A DNA stretch of 9,761 nt. Source: Bacteroidales bacterium UBA3754. GTDB lineage: Bacteria > Bacteroidota > Bacteroidia > Bacteroidales > UBA1715. This document shows, one piece after another, positions 1-6,097 of this stretch (position 1 is the stretch's first letter; each line of letters begins with the position of its first letter). The position numbers and the translations under genes were made by a program. The stretch is from contig DFGI01000095.1 in the NCBI GenBank assembly GCA_002371705.1, forward strand, positions 1 through 9,761, given 5' to 3'. The notes under the pieces were generated by a model. It did no database searches. It had not been told where the DNA came from and was given only the letters and a program-made list of their open reading frames with translations.

Positions 1-785
1 CCAATACAGTGACCACCAACCAAACCTGGCTTAAACGGCAAGAAATTCCATTTTGTGGAAGCTGCCTCAAGCACATCGTTTGTGTCAATGCCAAGAGCAG
101 TGAATATTTTTGAAAGTTCATTCACAAACGCAATATTTATGTCGCGTTGCGAGTTTTCTATAACTTTTGCCGCTTCCGCAACTTTCATTGATGGTGCCAA
201 ATGCGTACCAGCCTGAATTACAGAACTATAAATTTCATTTACTTTCTTACCAATTTCTGGTGTTGAACCAGAAGTTACTTTCTTAATTTTTTCCACCGTA
301 TGAAGTTTATCGCCAGGATTGATACGCTCTGGAGAATAACCAGCGAAAAAGTCAACATTGAATTTCAATCCCGAAACTTTTTCCACTACAGGAATACATT
401 CATCTTCGGTCACACCAGGATAAACTGTTGATTCATACACAACTATATCACCTTTTGATATAACTTTTCCTACCGTTGTGCTTGCGCCATACAATGGCGT
501 CAGGTCAGGATTGTTATTTTCGTCAACTGGCGTTGGAACAGCAACGACATAGAAATTACAATCACGAATATCGTCAATATTGGCGGTACATTTGAAACCA
601 TTCTTTATCGCCGACTGCAAGAGTTCATCGCTCACTTCCAACGTAGCATCGTGTCCTTGCATCAACGCATCGACACGTTTTTGATTCATATCGAAACCTA
701 CCGTTTCGTACTTCGTAGAAAACAATCGAGCTAACGGTAAACCCACGTAGCCCAAGCCAATCACGCAAATTTTTGTCTGTCCCAT
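1..785 (-). CDS. Nucleotide-sugar dehydrogenase, TviB/WbpA type (5' part; gene continues off the left edge)
   Basis: This gene encodes a UDP-sugar 6-dehydrogenase that oxidises C6 of a nucleotide sugar to the uronic acid with NAD, in the cytoplasm, for capsule or O-antigen synthesis. The first 261 codons are visible. The N-terminal Rossmann motif is GLGYVGLPLA (residues 10-19), followed by YESTVYPG (117-124), YSPERINPGD (150-159) and the lysine/asparagine helix around AEAAKVIENSQRDIN (203-217). The catalytic-cysteine motif GLVGGHCI (254-261, Cys260) sits at the window edge. The run AGTHLAPSMKVAEAAKVIEN and the TKWNFLPFKPG stretch resemble the Vi-antigen enzyme TviB and WbpA (UDP-GlcNAc or UDP-GalNAc substrates) more than UDP-glucose dehydrogenase, so I infer an N-acetylhexosamine substrate. 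The ATG at 783-785 gives the usual short N-terminus before the dinucleotide fold. About 150 C-terminal residues are missing. The gene is divergent from the gene at 927. Confidence 0.93.
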   Translation of the reverse strand, partial: MGQTKICVIGLGYVGLPLARLFSTKYETVGFDMNQKRVDALMQGHDATLEVSDELLQSAIKNGFKCTANIDDIRDCNFYVVAVPTPVDENNNPDLTPLYGASTTVGKVISKGDIVVYESTVYPGVTEDECIPVVEKVSGLKFNVDFFAGYSPERINPGDKLHTVEKIKKVTSGSTPEIGKKVNEIYSSVIQAGTHLAPSMKVAEAAKVIENSQRDINIAFVNELSKIFTALGIDTNDVLEAASTKWNFLPFKPGLVGGHCI

Positions 786-814
786 ATAGTAAAGTCTAAT
801 TTTGACCCAATTCA

Positions 815-822
815 CAAATGAA
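815..822 (-). promoter_or_regulatory. Possible -7 box for the nucleotide-sugar dehydrogenase gene
   Basis: Read on the minus strand this is TTCATTTG, matching seven of the eight positions of the Bacteroidota element TAnnTTTG. It lies 29 bases before the ATG at 785. I see no TTTG at the expected 19-21 bp further upstream, so the call is weak. Confidence 0.3.
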
Positions 823-900
823 TAGATAGCAAAAATAAAAAAATCTCCGTTACGTTTTAACGCCAAACAAGATTTTATGCGTGAATATTTTTAGTTTTTG

Positions 901-908
901 TACATTTG
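901..908 (+). promoter_or_regulatory. Bacteroidota-type -7 promoter element TACATTTG
   Basis: TACATTTG matches TAnnTTTG exactly. A TATG at 876-879, 21 bp upstream, is a three-of-four match to the -33 TTTG element. Transcription would start around 912-915, giving a leader of roughly 12-15 bases before the ATG at 927. The box overlaps the possible TTG start at 906 and so argues against translation starting there. Confidence 0.5.
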
Positions 909-926
909 TCTGATTTATCAATTACG

Positions 927-1679
927 ATGCGTGTAGTAATAATTGCCACATTAAGTATTCTGTTTTCGATTCCAGGTATTGCACAAGCAATATTTTCAGG
1001 AACCATTATTGACGCGGAGTCGAAAAAAACGCTCGGCAACGTGTATGTGGAAAACACTTCACGCCATTTGATTGTTGAATCCGACAAAAACGGACATTTT
1101 GAGATTTTTTCGCAATTCGGCGACACGCTTGTGTTTTCGTCGATTGGCTACTATTGGGCAAAACATATTGTGACTGAGGAAAATAACCTCACGTTCCACC
1201 TTTCGCCACAAATTTACGATATTGAAACTGTCACGAAATATTTTCCATTTTCATACGAAGAACTCACGCAGCGAGTACTTAACATGAAACCCGTGGAGGA
1301 TTCGCTCCAACTCAATTTGGACCACGAGCCGTTCCTGCCCACGAACAACCATCAACCAGGACAGCTCAGCTACACACTAACAGGAGCCATTACCGACATT
1401 TACAATTCCACAAACCGTCACGCTCGAAATGCGCTGAAGGCCGCGGAACTGCTGTCGCACAAAGAAAACATACTGATAATTAACAAAAAGTTCAATAAAG
1501 CAATGGTTGTTGAAATGACGCACATTCCCGATGCATATTTTGACAAATTCATAGCTTTCTGCAACTTTAGCGACGATTTTCTCGTAAACACATCTGATTT
1601 TCAAATCATTATGACAATCTGTTGGCAATACGAACGATTTACCGAAGAACATCCTGAATTGAAAAATTCACTAAACTAA
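927..1679 (+). CDS. Secreted protein with carboxypeptidase-like regulatory domain
   Basis: The 250-residue product is probably exported; its cellular role is unknown. Residues 1-21 form a signal peptide (MRVVIIATLSILFSIPGIAQA) with a plausible cleavage site after AQA. Residues 23-93 read as a CarboxypepD_reg-like beta-sandwich: 'SGTIIDAESKKTLGNVYVEN' opens it, then a 'DKNGHFEI' turn and 'GDTLVFSSIGY'. This domain is common in Bacteroidota surface proteins and TonB-dependent transporters, but no transporter barrel follows. The rest (about 100-250) is mostly helical, with an 'FNKAMVVEMT...FIAFCNFSDDFL' segment that I recall from small Bacteroidota proteins of unknown function. I chose the ATG at 927 over an in-frame TTG at 906 because it begins the signal peptide directly and the TTG overlaps a promoter box. 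The gene stands alone, divergent from the dehydrogenase; no clear terminator follows. Confidence 0.85.
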   Translation: MRVVIIATLSILFSIPGIAQAIFSGTIIDAESKKTLGNVYVENTSRHLIVESDKNGHFEIFSQFGDTLVFSSIGYYWAKHIVTEENNLTFHLSPQIYDIETVTKYFPFSYEELTQRVLNMKPVEDSLQLNLDHEPFLPTNNHQPGQLSYTLTGAITDIYNSTNRHARNALKAAELLSHKENILIINKKFNKAMVVEMTHIPDAYFDKFIAFCNFSDDFLVNTSDFQIIMTICWQYERFTEEHPELKNSLN

Positions 1680-1690
1680 TAGGTTCATTC

Positions 1691-1723
1691 CACATTGTTA
1701 ATCACATTGTTAATCACATTGTT
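1691..1723 (+). repeat. Short tandem repeat, 12-bp unit, about 2.75 copies
   Basis: The unit CACATTGTTAAT occurs perfectly at 1691-1702 and 1703-1714, followed by CACATTGTT at 1715-1723. It lies in the 136-base gap between the secreted-protein gene and the GNAT-argG unit, 93 bases before the GNAT start. It may be neutral slippage or a repeated binding site for an arginine-responsive regulator. The sequence alone does not decide. Confidence 0.8.
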
Positions 1724-1788
1724 TTAAGAGTTTTTCAACAATTATGATTTTTTACAGCGCGAAATGCTGATAATTCCTTTTTTTTTCG

Positions 1789-1796
1789 GAATTTTG
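1789..1796 (+). promoter_or_regulatory. Possible -7 box for the GNAT-argG unit
   Basis: GAATTTTG matches seven of the eight positions of TAnnTTTG and ends 19 bases before the ATG at 1816, a similar geometry to the box at 901. No convincing -33 TTG lies 19-21 bp upstream. The box overlaps the right arm of a 6-bp inverted repeat, AATTCC (1772-1777) and GGAATT (1788-1793), separated by a T9C loop. The call is tentative. Confidence 0.3.
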
Positions 1797-1815
1797 CTAC
1801 ACAAATAATTGAGCA

Positions 1816-2361
1816 ATGGGTGAAATTAGAGTAGTTCGTGCGAGCAGTGAACATGAAAAGTATGCGCAGGCTATCTCCGACCTTATTTATCAGGCTACGA
1901 AGAATAAGGATTCTGGATTGGCGCAACGCACACCGAATTACATCATTTCTAAAATGAAAGAAGGGAAAGGTGTGATTGCTTTTGCCGACAACGACGAAAT
2001 CGCAGGATTTTGTTACGTGGAAACGTGGCAACACGGGCAATTTGTGGCAAATTCGGGTTTGATTGTCAACCCAAAATTCCGTGGAATGGGCTTAGCGACA
2101 CGCATCAAACAAGAAGCGTTCAATCTTTCACGCGATTTGTTTCCCAATGCAAAAATATTTGGACTGACCACCAGCGAGGCAGTTATGAGAATCAACACGA
2201 AACTTGGCTATATTCCAGTGACATACAGCCGTTTAACCGACGACGATGCCTTCTGGAAAGGTTGCGAATCGTGCGCGAACTACGATATTTTACAACGAAC
2301 AGGTCGAAAAAATTGCCTCTGCACAGGCATGGTTTTCGACCCAAACGATGAACATAAATAA
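1816..2361 (+). CDS. GNAT acyltransferase paired with argG (candidate N-acylglutamate synthase)
   Basis: The 181-residue product is a cytoplasmic GNAT-fold transferase that uses an acyl-CoA donor. The pantetheine-binding signature R-x-x-G-x-A is Arg89-Gly92-Ala94 in 'FRGMGLATRI', preceded by strand 'GFCYVETW' and 'NSGLIVNP' and followed by 'IFGLTTSEAVMRINTKLGY', the usual motif B helix. A C-terminal extension carries four cysteines as C-x2-C-x13-C-x-C (Cys150, 153, 167, 169), which is unusual for a GNAT and could bind a metal. The gene ends 11 bases before argG on the same strand, so the two are almost certainly co-transcribed. Established knowledge: some Bacteroides make arginine through N-succinylated intermediates, and a GNAT beside argG is a natural candidate for the first, glutamate-acylating step. 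That role, and whether the donor is acetyl- or succinyl-CoA, is inference. GNAT family membership is secure; the substrate is not. Confidence 0.9.
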   Translation: MGEIRVVRASSEHEKYAQAISDLIYQATKNKDSGLAQRTPNYIISKMKEGKGVIAFADNDEIAGFCYVETWQHGQFVANSGLIVNPKFRGMGLATRIKQEAFNLSRDLFPNAKIFGLTTSEAVMRINTKLGYIPVTYSRLTDDDAFWKGCESCANYDILQRTGRKNCLCTGMVFDPNDEHK

Positions 2362-2372
2362 AACATAAAAAT

Positions 2373-3563
2373 ATGGCAAAAACAGCAGTACTTGCATTCA
2401 GCGGTGGTTTGGACACTTCCTATTGCGCAAAATACTACAGCAAGGAAAAAGGATACAATGTCCATTCGGTAATTATCAACACTGGCGGATTTTCACCAGC
2501 AGAACTGAGCGACATCGAAACAAAGGCGAAAAATCTTGGCGTGAGCAAACACGTTTGCATCGATATTTCCCAAGAATATTACAAAAAATGTATCCGCTAT
2601 ATGATTTTCGGAAACATTTTGAAAAACAACACCTACCCTCTTTCGGTAAGCTCTGAACGTATATTCCAAGCTATCGCGCTTGCACAATACGCACGCGACA
2701 TCAAAGCTGACTACATCATTCACGGAAGTACTGGAGCTGGCAACGACCAAGTTCGTTTCGACTTGGCTTTCAACGTGATTTGTCCAGAAATTGAGATTCT
2801 TACTCCTGTGCGCGATGAAAAATTGACCCGAGAATATGAAATTGAATATTTGAAAAAAGAAGGCATCGTTTCCGATTGGAAAAAAGCTGAATACTCAATA
2901 AACAAAGGTATTTGGGGAACAAGCATCGGTGGAAAGGAAACGCTCCATTCCAACGAAACGATTCCTGAATCGGCTTACCCTTCGCAATTGGAGGAAAAAG
3001 AACCACGAAAAATAGAATTAGTGTTCGACAAGGGAGAATTGGTGGCTCTGGACGGCGTGCTTTACCAAAATCCTGTTGACATTATTAAGAACTTGAACGA
3101 AATCGCTTCAAAATATGCAATCGGACGTGGTATGCACATTGGCGACACAATCATTGGAATCAAAGGACGTGTGGCTTTCGAAGCGGCTGCTCCAATGGTT
3201 ATTATAAAGGCACACCACATGCTTGAAAAACACAATCTTACGAAATGGCAATTGTATTGGAAAGAACAATTGGCAAACTTCTACGGAATGTTGCTCCACG
3301 AGGCTCAGTATCAGGAACCGGTGATGAGAAATATTGAAAAATATTTGGAAGATTCACAACTCCACGTTTGCGGAAAAGTGTTCGTTGAACTGAATCCATA
3401 CAATTTCACCGTAATCGGCATAGAATCGAAATATGATTTGATGCAAGCGAAATTCGCACAATATGGAGAAGTTAACACTGCATTCTCTGGTGAAGATGTG
3501 AAAGGATTCACTAAAATTCTTTCGAACCAAATCAAATTATACAACTCTGTGTGTGATAAATAA
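2373..3563 (+). CDS. argG: Argininosuccinate synthase
   Basis: ArgG joins citrulline and aspartate with ATP, giving argininosuccinate, AMP and pyrophosphate, the penultimate step of arginine synthesis in the cytoplasm. The 396-residue protein is full length for the family. The N-type ATP pyrophosphatase loop is AFSGGLDTS (residues 8-16). The citrulline/aspartate-binding segment STGAGNDQVRFD is at 119-130. 'YSINKGIWG' (174-182) and 'GRGMHIGDTIIGIKGRVAFE' (251-270) are also typical, and the C-terminal multimerisation region ends with 'YGEVNTAFSGEDVKGF'. Ala122 takes the place of the Lys found in many homologues (STGKGNDQ), a variant I believe is normal in Bacteroidota. The ATG at 2373 follows an A-rich leader and gives the standard MAKTAVLAFSGG start. 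The gene follows the GNAT by 11 bases and is closed by a strong terminator; no argC or argD follows. Confidence 0.97.
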   Translation: MAKTAVLAFSGGLDTSYCAKYYSKEKGYNVHSVIINTGGFSPAELSDIETKAKNLGVSKHVCIDISQEYYKKCIRYMIFGNILKNNTYPLSVSSERIFQAIALAQYARDIKADYIIHGSTGAGNDQVRFDLAFNVICPEIEILTPVRDEKLTREYEIEYLKKEGIVSDWKKAEYSINKGIWGTSIGGKETLHSNETIPESAYPSQLEEKEPRKIELVFDKGELVALDGVLYQNPVDIIKNLNEIASKYAIGRGMHIGDTIIGIKGRVAFEAAAPMVIIKAHHMLEKHNLTKWQLYWKEQLANFYGMLLHEAQYQEPVMRNIEKYLEDSQLHVCGKVFVELNPYNFTVIGIESKYDLMQAKFAQYGEVNTAFSGEDVKGFTKILSNQIKLYNSVCDK

Positions 3564-3583
3564 TTACACCTGTTAAGAATACC

Positions 3584-3616
3584 AAAAGGGAAAAATGCGT
3601 TGCATTTTTCCCTTTT
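3584..3616 (+). terminator. Strong, probably bidirectional intrinsic terminator after argG
   Basis: AAAAGGGAAAAATGC (3584-3598) and GCATTTTTCCCTTTT (3602-3616) form a perfect 15-bp stem with a GTT loop, with a T-run closing the plus-strand side at 3613-3617. On the minus strand the same hairpin ends in TTTT. It starts 20 bases after the argG stop and lies between convergent genes, 67 bases beyond the end of the BASS transporter gene, so it probably serves both units. Confidence 0.92.
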
Positions 3617-3682
3617 TCATTTTCATCCAAACAATAACTATTTCTAATAAACATCCACTGTTTTAGCGCCAGCCACAACAAA

Positions 3683-4660
3683 TTAATCCTTCAAATCCTT
3701 ATTATTCCTACGTTCCTGATACGTATCCCACTTCACAAACAAATTAGCTAAAATTGTTCCCGAAATGGAATGCCACACACACGAAACAGCCGATACAATA
3801 GCGGCCTCGGGCAATGCGGCAAAGTGTTTTGAAGCAAGGTTTGTGGCAAGCCCAGCGTTTTGCATACCAACTTCTATCGCAATGGTTCGATTCTTCGCAA
3901 CGCCCATTTTTAGGGCTTTACCAACCAAGAAACCGCATACATATCCCAACGCATTATGACAGAATATCGCCACAAAAATCACCAATCCCGATGTAAAAAA
4001 TTTATCGCCATTTACCGCCACCACACCTCCAACAATGCACGCCAAACCTATCACCGAAATTCCCGGCATTATTTTCCGCACTTCAACAAAGGTGTCTTTC
4101 TTTCCGAAAAAATAATTGAGAAAGAATCCAATCGTAACAGGCATCAATGTGACGAACAAAATCGAACGAAACATTCCCCACGCATCAACATCAATGGCTT
4201 CGCCTGCAAGTGTTAGCACCAACAACGGAGTGATTATTGGCGACAACAATGTGGTTACCGTTGTCATACCAACAGAAAAAGCCACATCGCCACGACACAA
4301 GAACGACATAATATTTGACGATACGCCTCCAGGACAACAGCCAACCAAAATCAAACCAACCGCAATAGCAGGACTCAATCCACATAATTTTGTCAATGAA
4401 AAGGCAATGAGCGGCATCAATGTGTATTGTGCAAGCGCACCGACCAAAATATCAATCGGACGAGAAATTAAGATTTTAAAATCATCGACTGTCAACGTGA
4501 TTCCCATCGACAACATTATGATACCCAACACAATAGCCTGAATATCACCTTTCACCCACATAAAGCAATCTGGGAAAAAATAGGTAAAAACCGCAATCAA
4601 AATAATAAATACCGAAGTATGATTCGAAAGAATCTTACTTAACCGTTGTAATGCTTTCAT
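3683..4660 (-). CDS. BASS-family sodium:organic anion symporter
   Basis: This is an inner-membrane transporter of the bile acid:sodium symporter (BASS) family. Bacterial members import organic acids such as ketopantoate or pyruvate-like compounds with sodium; the substrate here is not readable from sequence. The 325-residue chain is nearly all hydrophobic, consistent with 9-10 membrane segments. Family marks are 'IMLSMGITLTVDDFK' (48-62), GCCPGGVSSN (107-116), the sodium-site motif EVGMQNAGLA (263-272, with Glu263 and Gln267) and VWHSISG (295-301). The start is ambiguous: ATGs at 4687, 4684 and 4660 are in frame. I prefer 4660 (MKALQRLSKILSNHTSVFII) because it gives a normal N-terminus and the shortest overlap, 26 bases, with the upstream MATE gene. 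The overlap suggests translational coupling. The tail is charged (RRNNKDLKD). Confidence 0.92.
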   Translation of the reverse strand: MKALQRLSKILSNHTSVFIILIAVFTYFFPDCFMWVKGDIQAIVLGIIMLSMGITLTVDDFKILISRPIDILVGALAQYTLMPLIAFSLTKLCGLSPAIAVGLILVGCCPGGVSSNIMSFLCRGDVAFSVGMTTVTTLLSPIITPLLVLTLAGEAIDVDAWGMFRSILFVTLMPVTIGFFLNYFFGKKDTFVEVRKIMPGISVIGLACIVGGVVAVNGDKFFTSGLVIFVAIFCHNALGYVCGFLVGKALKMGVAKNRTIAIEVGMQNAGLATNLASKHFAALPEAAIVSAVSCVWHSISGTILANLFVKWDTYQERRNNKDLKD

Positions 4661-6038
4661 TTTCAACCTTTTTATTACGAACATCAATTGGAAGTTTCAA
4701 ATAATAATACCACAGCAAAGCCGCCGTAACCAACGTTGCCAGTAAATCGGCAGCAGGCATGGCGTACCACACGCCGTCCAATCCGTAGAAGTGCGGAAGC
4801 ACAAGCACAAATGGAATCCAAAATATACATTGCCGTGAAATGGAAAGGAAAATCGAGGTTTTGGGCATTCCTATCGACTGAAAGAAATTCGACACAACTA
4901 CCTGAAAACCAACGAGTGGGAACATTATACAATACAACCGCATACCCGATCGGATTAAATCGGCAAGTACCACATCGGAGGTGAAACAATATGCGATTTG
5001 ATACGGCAACAACTGCACGCCAAGAAATCCCACTATGGTAACTCCCGTACCGATGCAAATCGTCATCCACAACGTCCGGACAACCCTGTCGTAGCGAGCC
5101 GCGCCAAAATTATAGCCAACAATTGGTTGCATTCCCTGCGCCAAGCCCAACACTATCACAATCACAAAATTCACCACCGTGCTAATCACACCATATGCCC
5201 CTATCGCATAATCGCCACCGTAATTCTTTAATTGCCAGTTACATACAGCAACGACCAAACATGTTGAAATATGGATTAAAAACGGCGACAATCCTATGGA
5301 AATGATATGTTTAGCTATATTCCATTGTATTTTGAACGAAAATCGTTGAAAATGCAGATGCGAATCCGTATTGAAAAAATGTTTCAGCACGAACGCCAAT
5401 CCAACAGCCTGTCCACACACAGTTGCCAACGCCGCTCCTTCTATGCCCATTCTTACCACATACACCAACACATACACCAGCACTAAATTCACCACCATAG
5501 TGAGCAACACCGCCCACATAGCCTTTGCCGGATAACACGACGAACGCATGATAGCGTTAAGGCAGAAAAACATCTGCGAAACAGGATTCCCGAGCAAAAT
5601 TATCCTCATAAAACTCCGTGCATACGGCAACGTGAGTTCACTTGCGCCAAACAAACATAAAATTTCATCTATAAAAAGCAGTCCGAAAAAAGAAACAAGC
5701 AAACTTACCAACAAATTCAACAAAACCGCATTGCCAAGCGTCATCAATGAATCTTGTTTGCGGTTTTCGCCCAAACGAATGGAAATAATCGCCGCCGCTC
5801 CAGTGCTAATCAACGTGCCCAATGCGGTACAAATGTTCATAAACGGCAACGAAATCGTAAGTCCCGAAATTGCCAACGGACCTACAATCTGTCCGATAAA
5901 AACGCGGTCAATAATATTGTAGAGCGAAGTTGCTACGGTTGCCACAATTGTAGGTAGCGAATACAACCACAAAAGCGAACCTATGCTTTTGGTTCCCAAC
6001 TCTTTATCTACCGTTTTTTCAACAATTATTGAATCCAA
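4635..6038 (-). CDS. MATE family efflux transporter (MepA-like)
   Basis: This inner-membrane antiporter exports drugs or metabolites in exchange for sodium or protons. At 467 residues with about 12 hydrophobic segments it matches the family's usual length, and the two-fold repeat is visible. N-half marks are 'ELGTKSIGSLLWLYSLPTIV' and 'LYNIIDRVFIGQIVG' (39-53). The C-half has 'GLAQGMQPIVGYNFGAARYD' (298-317) and 'FFQSIGMPKTSIF' (385-397). These suit the MepA/DinF-like branch; substrates are unknown. An in-frame TGA lies five codons before the TTG at 6038 and the first internal ATG is at residue 67, inside the membrane domain, so a TTG start at 6038 (residue shown as Met) is the best choice and leaves about 12 residues before the conserved ELG. 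A promoter-like TACATTTG stands 18 bases upstream. The 3' end overlaps the BASS gene. Confidence 0.93.
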   Translation of the reverse strand: MDSIIVEKTVDKELGTKSIGSLLWLYSLPTIVATVATSLYNIIDRVFIGQIVGPLAISGLTISLPFMNICTALGTLISTGAAAIISIRLGENRKQDSLMTLGNAVLLNLLVSLLVSFFGLLFIDEILCLFGASELTLPYARSFMRIILLGNPVSQMFFCLNAIMRSSCYPAKAMWAVLLTMVVNLVLVYVLVYVVRMGIEGAALATVCGQAVGLAFVLKHFFNTDSHLHFQRFSFKIQWNIAKHIISIGLSPFLIHISTCLVVAVCNWQLKNYGGDYAIGAYGVISTVVNFVIVIVLGLAQGMQPIVGYNFGAARYDRVVRTLWMTICIGTGVTIVGFLGVQLLPYQIAYCFTSDVVLADLIRSGMRLYCIMFPLVGFQVVVSNFFQSIGMPKTSIFLSISRQCIFWIPFVLVLPHFYGLDGVWYAMPAADLLATLVTAALLWYYYLKLPIDVRNKKVENESITTVK

Positions 6039-6056
6039 AACTCTTGTTTTTCAACG

Positions 6057-6064
6057 CAAATGTA
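6057..6064 (-). promoter_or_regulatory. Bacteroidota-type -7 promoter element before the MATE gene
   Basis: Read on the minus strand this is TACATTTG, an exact match to TAnnTTTG and identical to the box at 901-908. Eighteen bases separate it from the TTG start at 6038, so the leader would be about 12-15 bases, again like the gene at 927. I see no -33 TTTG at 19-21 bp. It lies in the 59-base gap after the DUF2279 gene and suggests a separate transcription unit for MATE and BASS. Confidence 0.45.
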
Positions 6065-6076
6065 GAAATTTATTTG

Positions 6077-6097
6077 ACTGCGCAGAGCAGTTTTTTT
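6077..6097 (+). terminator. Small hairpin with T-run, terminator-like on the plus strand
   Basis: ACTGC (6077-6081) and GCAGT (6087-6091) form a 5-bp stem with a GCAGA loop, followed by a run of T to 6097. The U-tract lies on the plus strand, opposite to both flanking genes. On the minus strand the hairpin follows the DUF2279 stop immediately but has only CAAATAAATTT after it. It may be a weak end for the upstream minus-strand operon or a block to antisense transcription. Confidence 0.3.

Noticed and set aside
1772..1793. Inverted repeat AATTCC/GGAATT around a T-run, considered as a terminator for the gene ending at 1679
   Set aside because: The stem is only 6 bp and AT-rich, the T-run is in the loop, and nothing like a U-tract follows. 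It also overlaps a possible promoter.
2010..2351. 113-codon open frame overlapping the GNAT gene on the same strand
   Set aside because: It is an out-of-frame shadow of the GNAT gene; the GNAT frame carries the conserved acyl-CoA motif.
4116..4541. 141-codon open frame on the plus strand
   Set aside because: It is entirely antisense to the BASS transporter gene, whose reading frame has clear family motifs.
5548..5922. 124-codon open frame on the plus strand
   Set aside because: It is antisense to the MATE gene; the composition reflects the complement of a hydrophobic coding region.
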